This document shows positions 1 to 7,958 of a DNA stretch of 64,000 nucleotides, one piece after another. The stretch comes from Sulfurimonas denitrificans DSM 1251 (lineage in GTDB: Bacteria; Campylobacterota; Campylobacteria; Campylobacterales; Sulfurimonadaceae), in the NCBI RefSeq assembly GCF_000012965.1, contig NC_007575.1:992001-1056000 (forward strand), given 5' to 3'. The stretch's first letter is position 1; the number at the start of each line of letters is the position of its first letter. Under the pieces are notes generated by a model, which searched no databases, had not been told where the DNA came from, and was given only the letters and a program-made list of their open reading frames with translations. The position numbers were made by a program, and so were the translations under genes.

Positions 1-2
1 AT

Positions 3-401
3 AAAGAAACTGTTAAGCTTCAAAGAGGCTATTTAGAAATCTATGTTAAAAATAAAAATGATTTAAAACGAAAACAAAATTTGGTTTACGAGTGGTATTA
101 TGAAAAAGCATTGCTTCATTTTTTTAATATTTTGCAAGAGTTTAATAAAATTGTTAAACAAGAGATAAAGGATATAAAAATAAGACAAATGAAAACAAGA
201 TGGGGGAGCTGTAATTCTCATAAATCATATATCAATCTTAATATTGAGCTTATAAAAAAGCCAAAGATCTGTATAGAATATGTAGTTTTCCACGAATTGG
301 TTCATTTACTTTATCCAAACCATTCTAAGCAATTTTACGATTATTTAGCTCTTTATATGAGTGATTGGGAAAAACGAAAAGAGATTTTAGAGAAAGTTTA
401 A
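3..401 (+). CDS. YgjP/DUF45-family zinc metallopeptidase, 5' end outside window
   Basis: This is the C-terminal part of a YgjP-like (M48/SprT-like fold) metal-dependent hydrolase. The reading frame is open back to the first bases, so the gene begins upstream of the window; a TTG at 81 is not needed as a start. The zinc signature HELVH is followed about six residues later by NHS, with the family's TRWGSC motif upstream and the usual short basic C-terminal tail. Such proteins often sit beside type I restriction-modification genes, but no such neighbour is visible here. The substrate is unknown. The family call is secure. Confidence 0.85.
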   Translation, partial: KETVKLQRGYLEIYVKNKNDLKRKQNLVYEWYYEKALLHFFNILQEFNKIVKQEIKDIKIRQMKTRWGSCNSHKSYINLNIELIKKPKICIEYVVFHELVHLLYPNHSKQFYDYLALYMSDWEKRKEILEKV

Positions 402-487
402 TTTTTCAGCCCTCAAGAACTAGCAGAGTCGCTCCCGTCTTAGGGCTTGATATTCAAAGCAAATTTTACCAAAATTTAGCTCAAATT

Positions 488-691
488 TCAACCAATTCGC
501 ACTCCAAAATCTTCTGGCTTTATATGAAAGTATGATGATATTTTGTGATACATCACTTCATTCACTTCACTTAAAATACCCTCACTTTGCTCATCTACTA
601 TTTTGTCTTTGATGTCATAGGCGAATAGAAGTTGATTTTCTTCATCAAGCTTGATAGCCGTTAAATATTCATTTATGATAAGTGGTTCCAT
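488..691 (-). CDS. Small hypothetical protein downstream of a recombinase
   Basis: I do not recognise this 67-aa acidic protein, which has no signal peptide or membrane segment. Its ATG is preceded by AAAGGA at about 9 nt, a good ribosome binding site. It starts 30 nt after the stop of the recombinase at 721-1662 on the same strand, so the two probably share a transcript. A small partner of an integrase could be a directionality factor or cargo, but nothing in the sequence settles this. Confidence 0.55.
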   Translation of the reverse strand: MEPLIINEYLTAIKLDEENQLLFAYDIKDKIVDEQSEGILSEVNEVMYHKISSYFHIKPEDFGVRIG

Positions 692-720
692 TTTTATTTT
701 TCCTTTGTAATGATTTATTT

Positions 721-1662
721 TTAGTGTCCAAGATAGTGTTCAGTGATGTTCGCTCTAAAGTGTTTCATCTCCCAGCTAACCCCTTGTAAAGCTTGCTCAT
801 AAGTGTAGCCGTGATTTTGATACTCCCTTACACGATTTTGTGCAAAAGTCCATCTAAAGCCGTGTGATTCATGATGAGTGATATTTAATTTTTGGCATGT
901 GGTTTTGATATCATCTATATACTCTTGATAAGAGATTTTGAAATATGAAGTGTTGTTTTGTAAAAAGAAGTTTTGCAAAGTTTCATAGGTTTTAGTTGAG
1001 ATAAACACATCACCAACTTTGCCACCTTTTTCTTTGGTTTCTATTACTCCAACGCTTTTGTTGGTAATCTCATCGATTTTTATATCTTTTAGCTGCTCTT
1101 TTTTGATAAGTGTCACTCCTTCACTTCTAGCTCCACCTTCAAGCTGTATGGTTGCAGCTAATTGGTGTTTTGGATTGGAGAGATTTTCAATGATAAGAAG
1201 TGGATTATCATATACTCTGTTATGATAGTTATTTGCCACAAGCTTTAAATCTCTAGCATTATTTAATAGTTTTTGTCTTATTTTAAAATCATAGATAATT
1301 TGAAATTGGTATTTCTCTTTTGAGTAGCGATTAAGTGCAATTTCTAGTTTACCAAGAGCAGATATGATTTTTTCTAAGTATTGTTTTGAAGGGTAATATT
1401 CTATTTTATATTCAATGTAGCTTTTGATATGCTCATCAGTGATAAGTTCACAGTTTTTGAGTTTAAAATGCTCTTGTAGATAGTTAAAAAAATTATTCCA
1501 CACATTTCTATAACTCTCCATCGTTTTAAAAGATGATACACATCCATAGTGTTCATGATTTGGATTTACTCTATCAGATTTTTTTGCACCTTCAAAGAAG
1601 ATGAGCTTTGTAAGCACTGCTGTTTGATAATATACACTTCCTCTCATTTTTGCTTTTTCCAT
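721..1662 (-). CDS. Tyrosine recombinase / phage-integrase family protein
   Basis: This is a 313-aa site-specific recombinase. The catalytic pieces are visible: an Arg in the box I context EGGARSEG (about R179), the box II H-G-F-R (H267, R270), and a C-terminal nucleophile Tyr (Y310) only three residues before the end. The N-terminal 150 residues resemble a SAM-like core-binding domain. It is diverged from the integrase at 7955-9133 and is encoded on the opposite strand, so it probably belongs to a different event. No strong ribosome binding site precedes the ATG. It may mobilise its own small unit or be a degenerate remnant; all catalytic residues I can place are intact. Confidence 0.8.
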   Translation of the reverse strand: MEKAKMRGSVYYQTAVLTKLIFFEGAKKSDRVNPNHEHYGCVSSFKTMESYRNVWNNFFNYLQEHFKLKNCELITDEHIKSYIEYKIEYYPSKQYLEKIISALGKLEIALNRYSKEKYQFQIIYDFKIRQKLLNNARDLKLVANNYHNRVYDNPLLIIENLSNPKHQLAATIQLEGGARSEGVTLIKKEQLKDIKIDEITNKSVGVIETKEKGGKVGDVFISTKTYETLQNFFLQNNTSYFKISYQEYIDDIKTTCQKLNITHHESHGFRWTFAQNRVREYQNHGYTYEQALQGVSWEMKHFRANITEHYLGH

Positions 1663-2231
1663 TTATCTATAATTTTTCTTTTTCCTGCCTCTATTTACAG
1701 GTATGTGTTGAGTCCTTCTACTTTTTTTCACTTTGAAAGCATCAAACAAAGATTAGATTTTTGATAGATCTAATAAAACTAAATTTAGGTGTTTCTCCTA
1801 CTACCAAGGTGGCTATACAGTTTTGAAAAGTATCTGAGAACTTTACATTTTGCTTCACAGTTTTTAAATAGTCTAGAAAGAAAAGATTCTGGTAAACTCT
1901 TCCACCTAGCTCAACTTTAGTCATTGTTTGAATCAATGCTTACTTTTCGTAAGGGTTATAAAAAAGAAAATTCTAACACCAAATTTGTCAAGTATAACCG
2001 CTAGTAGAAAAAAAGATTTGCAATAAGATTTTTTGCTCCCCGTTTCCTTGTTTTTTTAGATTGTTTAAAAAGTGGCTTGTTTTAGGGGATTTTTAGGGAA
2101 TAGTTTACAAAATTAGAAGAGGTGCAATTTACACCTTTTTTTACAAAGCTTTACAAAAGAGTTGACAGCCATTTATAGTAAAGCTTTGTATTTTTCTGAT
2201 AAAATTTATCATAATCATAAGGAATTTCCAA
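1663..2231. other. 569-bp gap without a secure gene
   Basis: The stretch between the recombinase and the beta-lactamase holds one doubtful minus-strand frame (1742-1924 from ATG, 60 aa) that lacks a ribosome binding site and matches nothing I recognise. A weak 5-bp hairpin (AGGTG 2120-2124 with CACCT 2132-2136) is followed by seven Ts. A TTGACA at 2162-2167 lies upstream of the beta-lactamase, with a poor -10 at normal spacing. Several short TTTACAAA repeats occur around 2104-2156. The region reads like remodelled accessory DNA. Confidence 0.5.
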
Positions 2232-3038
2232 ATGAAACCATTTATGCATAGTTTTATTTTCTCGTTTATACTTATCATCTTCACAACGACAACTCTTTTT
2301 GCAAATGAGCTCAATCAAAAGATAGAAGAAATTTTTAGCAAAGCAGATACCAATGCAACCTTTGTGCTTTATGATATGCAAAAGCAAAAGCTAATCATCC
2401 ATAATCAAGCAAGAGCTCAAAAAAGATATACACCTGCATCAACTTTTAAAATTGCAAATTCTTTAATAGGATTAGAAACAAAAGCCGTTAAAAATATAGA
2501 TGAACAAATACCATATCTTGGACCAGAGAATCCATTTATTGCAAGCTGGAAAGAAGATATGGGACTACGAAAAGCAATAGCCATTTCAAATGTACCAATT
2601 TATCAAGAGCTCGCTAGAAGAATCGGCTTGAAAAGAATGAAACATTATTTAAAAATTTTTGAGTATGGAAATGCTGATACTGGAGCGATAATAGATCGTT
2701 TTTGGCTCGATGGTCCAATTGAAATTAGTGCTCTTGAGCAAGTAGAGTTTTTGAAAAAATTAGTAAAAGAGGAACTTCCTATCTCCAAAGAGGCGCAAAG
2801 AGATGTAAAACAGATTTTACTGTTTGAAAGTGCTGATGATTATAAACTATACGCAAAAACTGGTTGGCAAAATGCACCAGATAGTGGAATAGGTTGGTTT
2901 GTTGGCTGGATTGAAAATGCTGAAGGCAGTTATATTTTTGCTTTAAATATCGATATGAAAGGTGCAAATGATGCCCCAAAACGAATAAGCTTAACTAAAG
3001 ATTGCTTATTCGCATTGGGATTGTTGAAAGATTTATAG
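2232..3038 (+). CDS. Class D (OXA-type) beta-lactamase
   Basis: This periplasmic serine hydrolase is expected to acylate and hydrolyse beta-lactams. A signal peptide covers about residues 1-24. All class D landmarks are present at nearly canonical numbering: STFK (S70, K73), S-N-V (S119-V121), Y-G-N (145-147), the Trp after the omega loop (W158) and K-T-G-W (209-212). At 268 aa it has normal length. AAGGA lies 8 nt before the ATG. It overlaps the end of the convergent gene at 3033-3380 by 6 bp. Whether it gives clinically relevant resistance cannot be read from the sequence; it may be an intrinsic chromosomal enzyme, as in other Campylobacterota. Confidence 0.93.
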   Translation: MKPFMHSFIFSFILIIFTTTTLFANELNQKIEEIFSKADTNATFVLYDMQKQKLIIHNQARAQKRYTPASTFKIANSLIGLETKAVKNIDEQIPYLGPENPFIASWKEDMGLRKAIAISNVPIYQELARRIGLKRMKHYLKIFEYGNADTGAIIDRFWLDGPIEISALEQVEFLKKLVKEELPISKEAQRDVKQILLFESADDYKLYAKTGWQNAPDSGIGWFVGWIENAEGSYIFALNIDMKGANDAPKRISLTKDCLFALGLLKDL

Positions 3039-3380
3039 ACTTTTAGATTTTTCATCTCGCTTTATATTGTTGTTGATATTTTTTTCCATAGCTGCATTAA
3101 AAATTATTTCCGCAAACTCTTTATAAAGCTTTTTAATACGCTTTGGTGCTTTCTCTTTTTGAAATGCTTTTTTTACTTCACCTTGTATCATAGCTTTAAC
3201 CACTGGTAATGGATAAAATGCTCTTAAACAACACATTGCACCATAGAATATTGTTTTAGAAGATGACTTTGGATTGCTATTTGCAAAATAAATTATCACA
3301 TACTCTTTTTCATTTTTTGTGAATTCCTCACCAGTTTTCTCTTTGAACATATTTTTAAATTTATCGAATAAAAACGCCAT
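3033..3380 (-). CDS. Hypothetical protein of the integrated element
   Basis: I do not recognise this 115-aa basic protein. It has no signal peptide; a weakly hydrophobic central stretch contains two adjacent Cys. It is the last of three consecutive minus-strand genes and begins directly after the stop of the coiled-coil membrane protein (3381-3797), which suggests cotranscription. Ribosome binding site GGAGCAATAA lies just before the ATG. Its position in the module suggests a role tied to the element, such as transfer or maintenance, but this is inference from context only. Confidence 0.55.
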   Translation of the reverse strand: MAFLFDKFKNMFKEKTGEEFTKNEKEYVIIYFANSNPKSSSKTIFYGAMCCLRAFYPLPVVKAMIQGEVKKAFQKEKAPKRIKKLYKEFAEIIFNAAMEKNINNNIKRDEKSKSL

Positions 3381-3797
3381 TTATTGCTCCTTTTGTTTAT
3401 TGTGTTTATTGTGTCGTTTGACAATATTTTTTAGTTTTGTAATCTCATCTTCCAAAGATTGTCTCACATAATGAGTTGACTTTATCTCTGTATGAAATTT
3501 TGAGAGGCTGTTGTCTATAAGTTTGAAACTATCTTGAATATCTTTTTGCTCCTTTGCATTTTCATTTGCAATTTTTAAAAGATATTTTTTATACTCACCA
3601 AATTGCTCTTCAATCTCATCAACATTTTGAGCTAGTTGGGTTTGAAACTCTGATGAATAGTTCATAAGAAGCTTTTGAATACCAAGTGCAAATCTATCTT
3701 GTAAAAAGTAAAATATTCCAGCTCCAGCAATCACTCCACTAAAAAAGACAACCACCTGCATCATCATAAAAGTTGTTTGGTTATACATTTTTCGCAT
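3381..3797 (-). CDS. Single-pass membrane protein with coiled coil
   Basis: This 138-aa protein has one N-terminal membrane segment (about residues 9-32) followed by about 100 residues of heptad-like, highly charged helix. The layout recalls accessory membrane proteins of mobilisation modules (MobB-like) or of secretion/partition systems, but no family signature is visible. It overlaps the upstream gene (3781-4308) by 17 bp and abuts the next gene, so the three are almost certainly translated from one message. Function unknown. Confidence 0.6.
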   Translation of the reverse strand: MRKMYNQTTFMMMQVVVFFSGVIAGAGIFYFLQDRFALGIQKLLMNYSSEFQTQLAQNVDEIEEQFGEYKKYLLKIANENAKEQKDIQDSFKLIDNSLSKFHTEIKSTHYVRQSLEDEITKLKNIVKRHNKHNKQKEQ

Positions 3798-4308
3798 CCT
3801 TTTTTATGATGTACTCGTTTATGTATTGAGATAGATAGGTATGAGAGATAGTTTTTCTATATTTACTTTGCAAGTGTTGTTTTATATCTCTTAGACTATA
3901 CCCATCATTATGCAGTGCCAAAATAACTGAATGAATCGATAAAAGCATTTGAAGCTTCTGCTTTGGTTTTTCTTTTTTGAGTTTTATTCGCTCTAATTTG
4001 GCGATACCTCCAAGTTCATTTAGAGTTTGGCTTTTATTTTTTGATTTTAAAAGCTGCTCTTTGTCGTAAAAGTGCTTGATAGCAAGTAAATATGAAGCCA
4101 GAGATAAAAGCTTTTTATCAATTCCCTCATTTTTTAGTTTAAAAAACTGATTTTTTTGCTCATCAAATATCAGTATCTGAAATTCGATGTTTTGTTTATT
4201 GAACCAGTTTATAAGTGTTTTTCGCTGCTCTTTGGAGAGCTTTGTGTGAAACTCTAAACTTGAAAGAGTACTACTGTCAACAATGTTGTTTTTTTGTTCC
4301 ATGTTCAC
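3781..4308 (-). CDS. Putative DNA-binding protein of the integrated element
   Basis: This 175-aa protein is rich in Lys and Gln. Its last 50 residues read as a helix-turn-helix (a segment ending NDGYSLRDIKQHL, then a second helix after a short turn, then a Tyr-rich helix). It is the first gene of the minus-strand trio and starts beside a large palindrome (4332-4367), which it might bind. Start ATG 4308 has GAGG about 6 nt upstream. The family is not recognised; a relaxosome or regulatory role is a guess from context. Confidence 0.55.
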   Translation of the reverse strand: MNMEQKNNIVDSSTLSSLEFHTKLSKEQRKTLINWFNKQNIEFQILIFDEQKNQFFKLKNEGIDKKLLSLASYLLAIKHFYDKEQLLKSKNKSQTLNELGGIAKLERIKLKKEKPKQKLQMLLSIHSVILALHNDGYSLRDIKQHLQSKYRKTISHTYLSQYINEYIIKKDAKNV

Positions 4309-4331
4309 CTCGTTTGATTTTATTTACAAGG

Positions 4332-4367
4332 TATTCATAATTTTGAAAAAATCAAAAATTATGAATA
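4332..4367. promoter_or_regulatory. Large palindrome between divergent genes (operator or oriT candidate)
   Basis: Two 13-bp arms (TATTCATAATTTT and its exact complement AAAATTATGAATA) flank a short A-rich centre, and the symmetry continues inwards as TTGA/TCAA with one extra base. It lies in the 88-bp gap between the divergently transcribed genes 3781-4308 and 4397-4576. A terminator would be out of place between two gene starts, so an operator or the inverted repeat of a transfer origin is more likely. There is no T-run and no known nic consensus that I can identify. Confidence 0.6.
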
Positions 4368-4396
4368 TGGGTAAAGATTTAAAATAGGAGCAACAA

Positions 4397-4576
4397 ATGG
4401 CAGCAAAAAGTAGAATGGAAAAATATAGATATCAAATAATTGATTTGATTAGAAGAGGTGCATCGATTCGTTCAACCTGGGCGATTATAAACTCAAATCT
4501 TCCAGATGAAGGAAAAATAAGCTACACAGCTTTTTTTCACTTCGTTAAAACACATGTAGTGTGTGAAAATTTATAA
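4397..4576 (+). CDS. Small putative HTH protein, 59 aa
   Basis: This short gene is easily overlooked. It has a strong ribosome binding site (TAGGAG six nt before the ATG) and reads as a basic protein with a helix (Y-Q-I-I-D-L-I-R-R-G-A-S-I) and a second helix near the C-terminus, like the small helix-turn-helix proteins encoded near transfer origins. It diverges from 3781-4308 across the large palindrome and converges on the Xre repressor with a 6-bp gap. Function is not established; DNA binding is an inference from composition and position. Confidence 0.6.
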   Translation: MAAKSRMEKYRYQIIDLIRRGASIRSTWAIINSNLPDEGKISYTAFFHFVKTHVVCENL

Positions 4577-4582
4577 ATAAAA

Positions 4583-5281
4583 CTATTTAAAAGAGTTTCG
4601 ATGATATTTAATCATCGACGGTGGCATCTTCTGTTCGAGCATCTCAAGAGTATTCTTGTAATTTTTTACAAGAAGCTCACACTCTTTTGTAGTTAGTTTC
4701 ACATCTAAAAAGTCTCTGATTTCACTTTTGATTTTTTCAGTAAATAGTGGTTGATTTTTCCAAGTGACCACTTTATAATTGGTAATAACATCCCCTAAAT
4801 ACTGCTTGTAATCACTAATCTCTTTTGGTGTATCAGTAAAATCTTTTTCAATGAGCTGAAAGATATAATATAAAAATAAAAATGGTCTAGTCTTTACTGG
4901 ATCATCCATTTTTACTATTTCAAGAAGTTTTGCTACGAGCGAATCGTTTTGTTTTTCAAACCTTTGAATAATTTCATCAATCAAAATCTTATTGAGTTTT
5001 TCTCTTAAGTGTTCTTGAGACATCATAAGCGTTATATCATTCAATAAATCCATATTTGATGAATCTAATTTTGGAAGATTGTTTAATAAATGAGGTTCAA
5101 TGCCCAAAAATAAAAAATTTGGATTGGCATTAAGTTCGTTTATATATTTTAATAAAACAGTTGATGTTGGCTTAACTTTATCATTTTCATATCTAGCTAT
5201 TGTCGTTTGAGCTATATCTAAAATACTAGATAACTCATTTTGTGTTAAATTTAATTTCTCTCTAAATTCTTTAAGATACAT
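4583..5281 (-). CDS. Xre-family transcriptional repressor
   Basis: This 232-aa protein has an N-terminal HTH_3 domain (about residues 3-58; the helices carry LTQNELSSILDIAQTTIARYE) and a C-terminal helical domain of about 160 residues that is not a LexA/CI protease (no Ala-Gly or Ser-Lys pattern seen). I chose ATG 5281 because AAAGG lies six nt before it; a TTG two codons earlier (5287) would sit directly on that site. It is divergent from the gene at 5425 across two identical 18-bp repeats, the classic layout for a repressor controlling itself and the element's early operon. Confidence 0.85.
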   Translation of the reverse strand: MYLKEFREKLNLTQNELSSILDIAQTTIARYENDKVKPTSTVLLKYINELNANPNFLFLGIEPHLLNNLPKLDSSNMDLLNDITLMMSQEHLREKLNKILIDEIIQRFEKQNDSLVAKLLEIVKMDDPVKTRPFLFLYYIFQLIEKDFTDTPKEISDYKQYLGDVITNYKVVTWKNQPLFTEKIKSEIRDFLDVKLTTKECELLVKNYKNTLEMLEQKMPPSMIKYHRNSFK

Positions 5282-5314
5282 ATACAACCTTTAAGCGCAT
5301 AAAATTAACAGAAT

Positions 5315-5393
5315 ATAGCATATATTTAATATTTTTAAGCTTAAATTAAATTGTATTAGATTAACATTCTATTTAATAGCATATATTTAATAT
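5315..5393. repeat. Pair of 18-bp direct repeats, candidate Xre operators
   Basis: The 18-mer ATAGCATATATTTAATAT occurs twice, at 5315-5332 and 5376-5393, 61 bp apart start to start (about six helical turns on one face). Each copy is preceded at short distance by TTAACA. The pair lies in the 143-bp gap between the Xre gene and the divergent operon, one copy near each gene. Two in-phase sites would allow cooperative or looping repression by the neighbouring Xre protein. The identity is seen; the binding is inferred. Confidence 0.7.
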
Positions 5394-5424
5394 AGTATGA
5401 ACTAAATAAAATAAAGGAGCAAAA

Positions 5425-6102
5425 ATGCATTCAAAACAGATAGCCGTCGAATATCTTGCACCAAAGATTAGCAATCCTGCAATGATATTCAAAGATATAA
5501 ATATTTTTAAATCGATTCTGCCTTGGGCAAAAGATAGTGCCAAAGAGTTTTTTGAAACACAAACATCAAAAATGTTTCTAACTTCATATGTTGATGATGT
5601 AGCACCTATTGTGGATGAATATCTTACAAATAGAGCTACTAAGATGTATGAAAAAGCAATCAAATCTCAAAACAAACTTTTTAGCAATCTTTGCTCAAGT
5701 CAAAAAACAGTAGCTTGGATTATTGATAGATGGATAAACACTTTTATCAATCTTACTTCAAATCCAGCTTATAAAGACTATATCGATATCTCAAAAATCA
5801 AAATCGCTTTTAACGATGAGATAAGTACCACTCATAGCAATATAGAAGATATTTTGGAGTTTGAAAAACTGCAAAAACTTCCAAAAGAGCAAATCATAAA
5901 AGCTTTGAAATTGATTTGGGAAGATGGATACTTTGATAATTCACTTGATAAAGAGGATATCGAGGAGCTTTGTAAAAAGTTTGATTTGAGTATCAAAGAT
6001 GTTTTTGGAACTGATGACTTAGTGAAGCTAAATCTAAAAAAAGAACAAACCCAAAGCGGCCACTCTCAGCTTGTTTTTGTATTTGAATCCGAAGTTGCAT
6101 AA
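5425..6102 (+). CDS. Hypothetical protein, first gene of the element's replication/integration operon
   Basis: I do not recognise this 225-aa soluble protein. It is mostly helical by composition, with an acidic C-terminal third containing an EDIEELCKKFDL stretch. AAAGGAG lies 6 nt before the ATG, giving a strong start. It is the first gene after the putative operators and is followed 11 bp later by the helicase gene, so it may be a replication or regulatory partner. No catalytic motif is apparent. Confidence 0.6.
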   Translation: MHSKQIAVEYLAPKISNPAMIFKDINIFKSILPWAKDSAKEFFETQTSKMFLTSYVDDVAPIVDEYLTNRATKMYEKAIKSQNKLFSNLCSSQKTVAWIIDRWINTFINLTSNPAYKDYIDISKIKIAFNDEISTTHSNIEDILEFEKLQKLPKEQIIKALKLIWEDGYFDNSLDKEDIEELCKKFDLSIKDVFGTDDLVKLNLKKEQTQSGHSQLVFVFESEVA

Positions 6103-6113
6103 GGAAACAAACG

Positions 6114-7523
6114 ATGAAGTCTAACACAAATTACAGTTTTGACTGCTTAATTGGTATCGAAAGAGCCATATTAAGCACACTTATAACCTATCCAGAAGTG
6201 GATAAAATCAATGAAGCTATCTCTATAATTGAAGCAAATGATTTTTATTTTGAACAACATGGGCTTATTTTTAATACCATAATCGATCAATATAACAATG
6301 ATAGACCAATAGATGAGATAACAGTTTATCTTAGAAATAAAGCAAAAATCCAAGAGAGCTACTCTCTTGATGTTATAGCTGCAAATCCACTAGCTTCTTT
6401 AACTGATTATCTCAAACAACTAAAATTTTATAGTCTAGAGAGACAAATAACAGTGGTAGCTGCAAAAGTAAAGGAGGGAGATTTTAAAAAAATCAATGAC
6501 TTGCAAGTGTTGCAAGATAAAATGGAATCACTTGGAGATATAAGAAATTTAAAACCCTTTACCGATAAATTTGAAGCTTATATAAGCTCTTTAGATTTGG
6601 ATGTTGAAAAAATCAAAAACAAAAAAGTTGAGTATCTCTACGACAATTTTTTAGTAAAAAACGACATCATAATGATTGTGGCTCGTCCAGGAACTGGTAA
6701 GTCATTGGTTTCTGTTGCACTTTGTAATATGCTTCTTAGTGAAGATAAAGTCAAAAGAGTTTTTTATCTTGATGGAGATAACTCAGAACTTACTATAAAA
6801 ACAAGAAATATCCACCATCTAAAAGAGAAATTTGGAAATAGACTCAACTACTTAGTTGAACTATCAAGAAGCAGCTTTATGCAAGTAATCAATGAGCTAA
6901 AAAAGATTGATTTGACAGATTGTTTAATCGTATTTGACTCTATCAAAAACTTTATAACAGGGGATAGAAACAACCACAAAGATGTAACAGAGCTTATGAA
7001 TATTCTAAAAATCCTGAGAAAAAACGGTGCTACAATCATTTTTCTACATCATCAAAACAAACTTCAAAAAGAGTTTAACTCAGAGTTTGCAGGAAGTAGT
7101 GCATTTGCTGAAGATGTTGCTTTGGCATTCGAGCTTAGAAAAAATGAAGATAAACAGACCTATATCCTCATTCCCATTAAAGATAGAAACAACACATCAG
7201 ACTACATAGCTTTTAAATACAACCAAGATAATACCCTTACAAAAGTTGATGTTGATTATGCGATGGAGACAAATGAGGACCTTGAAATGAAAGAGGAGAT
7301 CATTAGATTTATCGCTTCAAGTAAAGAAAAACCAAAGTACAGTGATATTTTAAGCACTTTAACTGATGCAGGCTACAACAAAGATAAAGCCAATAAAATC
7401 ATCCAAAATGGAAAAGATAAATATTGGAAAGCTACAAGAATCCCAAGACAAAACAATAAATTAGTCTTTGAGTTAATAGATAACCAAGATAGCCAAGATA
7501 ACCCTATAAATAGGGGTTTGTAA
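6114..7523 (+). CDS. DnaB-N / RecA-fold replicative helicase (RepA-like)
   Basis: This 469-aa protein joins an N-terminal DnaB-type domain (about residues 8-120) to a hexameric RecA-fold ATPase of the AAA_25/RepA type (about 165-390). Walker A is RPGTGKS (191-197), Walker B ends in LIVFD (D275), and a motif with HH near 310 fits the family's motif 3. The C-terminal 70 residues look like a winged helix. It should unwind DNA at the element's origin, allowing autonomous replication of the excised form. A short AT-flanked near-palindrome with a GGGG half (7500-7519) lies at the stop codon, and an 18-codon frame (7523-7579) overlaps the stop; I do not call either as a gene. Confidence 0.82.
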   Translation: MKSNTNYSFDCLIGIERAILSTLITYPEVDKINEAISIIEANDFYFEQHGLIFNTIIDQYNNDRPIDEITVYLRNKAKIQESYSLDVIAANPLASLTDYLKQLKFYSLERQITVVAAKVKEGDFKKINDLQVLQDKMESLGDIRNLKPFTDKFEAYISSLDLDVEKIKNKKVEYLYDNFLVKNDIIMIVARPGTGKSLVSVALCNMLLSEDKVKRVFYLDGDNSELTIKTRNIHHLKEKFGNRLNYLVELSRSSFMQVINELKKIDLTDCLIVFDSIKNFITGDRNNHKDVTELMNILKILRKNGATIIFLHHQNKLQKEFNSEFAGSSAFAEDVALAFELRKNEDKQTYILIPIKDRNNTSDYIAFKYNQDNTLTKVDVDYAMETNEDLEMKEEIIRFIASSKEKPKYSDILSTLTDAGYNKDKANKIIQNGKDKYWKATRIPRQNNKLVFELIDNQDSQDNPINRGL

Positions 7524-7595
7524 TGAATACGATTTATAAGATAGCTTACGATAACTCGAAAAATATGAATGTATTGTAGTAATAGGAGGAAGATT

Positions 7596-7958
7596 ATGTA
7601 TGATGGACAAAAATTAGATTTATTACTAGCAAAATTTGAAGATATACAAGATACTTTGCAAATGTTTATGCCAAATCTACAACTTAAACGAAATGTTTTG
7701 ACATTTTTGGATATTACAGAGCCTACACTCAACCACTATATCAAAAACGGAGTTTTAGAAGAGGGGCTACATTATGAAAAGGTTGGCAAAAATAAACTTC
7801 GCTTTATCCCTGAAGCAATTATTGCATTTAAAAAATCAGGTATCAAAAGACAAGTAGAGATAAAAAAGCCTCTCAAGGTTGAGATTGAAGAAAAACCAGT
7901 GATCTTATCAAATCCAAATGCAAAAAAGATGTTTGAAAAAATGAAGAGGGCAGGATGA
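7596..7958 (+). CDS. Excisionase-like DNA-binding protein
   Basis: This 120-aa protein has a winged-helix/MerR-like core (residues about 33-80: a helix with LDITEPTLNHYIK, then a wing ending in a helix FIPEAIIAFKK), the pattern of AlpA/Xis-type factors, and a Lys-rich C-terminus. I set the start at ATG 7596 because AGGAGGA (7584-7590) lies five nt before it; an upstream in-frame ATG at 7569 has no such site. The stop overlaps the integrase start by 4 bp, implying translational coupling. A role as recombination directionality factor is inferred from domain and position. Confidence 0.7.
   Translation: MYDGQKLDLLLAKFEDIQDTLQMFMPNLQLKRNVLTFLDITEPTLNHYIKNGVLEEGLHYEKVGKNKLRFIPEAIIAFKKSGIKRQVEIKKPLKVEIEEKPVILSNPNAKKMFEKMKRAG

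Noticed and set aside
402-487. Inverted bases AGCCCT/AGGGCT between the metallopeptidase and the small protein, considered as tRNA or terminator
   Set aside because: The arms are about 35 nt apart without cloverleaf or T-run.
1742-1936. 64-codon minus-strand frame, considered as a gene
   Set aside because: No ribosome binding site, start is TTG or a late ATG, and no recognisable similarity; may be a remnant.
2151-2387. Minus-strand frame of 78 codons overlapping the beta-lactamase start
   Set aside because: It lies antisense to the signal peptide region of a certain gene and has no ribosome binding site.
7523-7579. 18-codon frame overlapping the helicase stop
   Set aside because: Too short to support; mentioned only as possible translational coupling.
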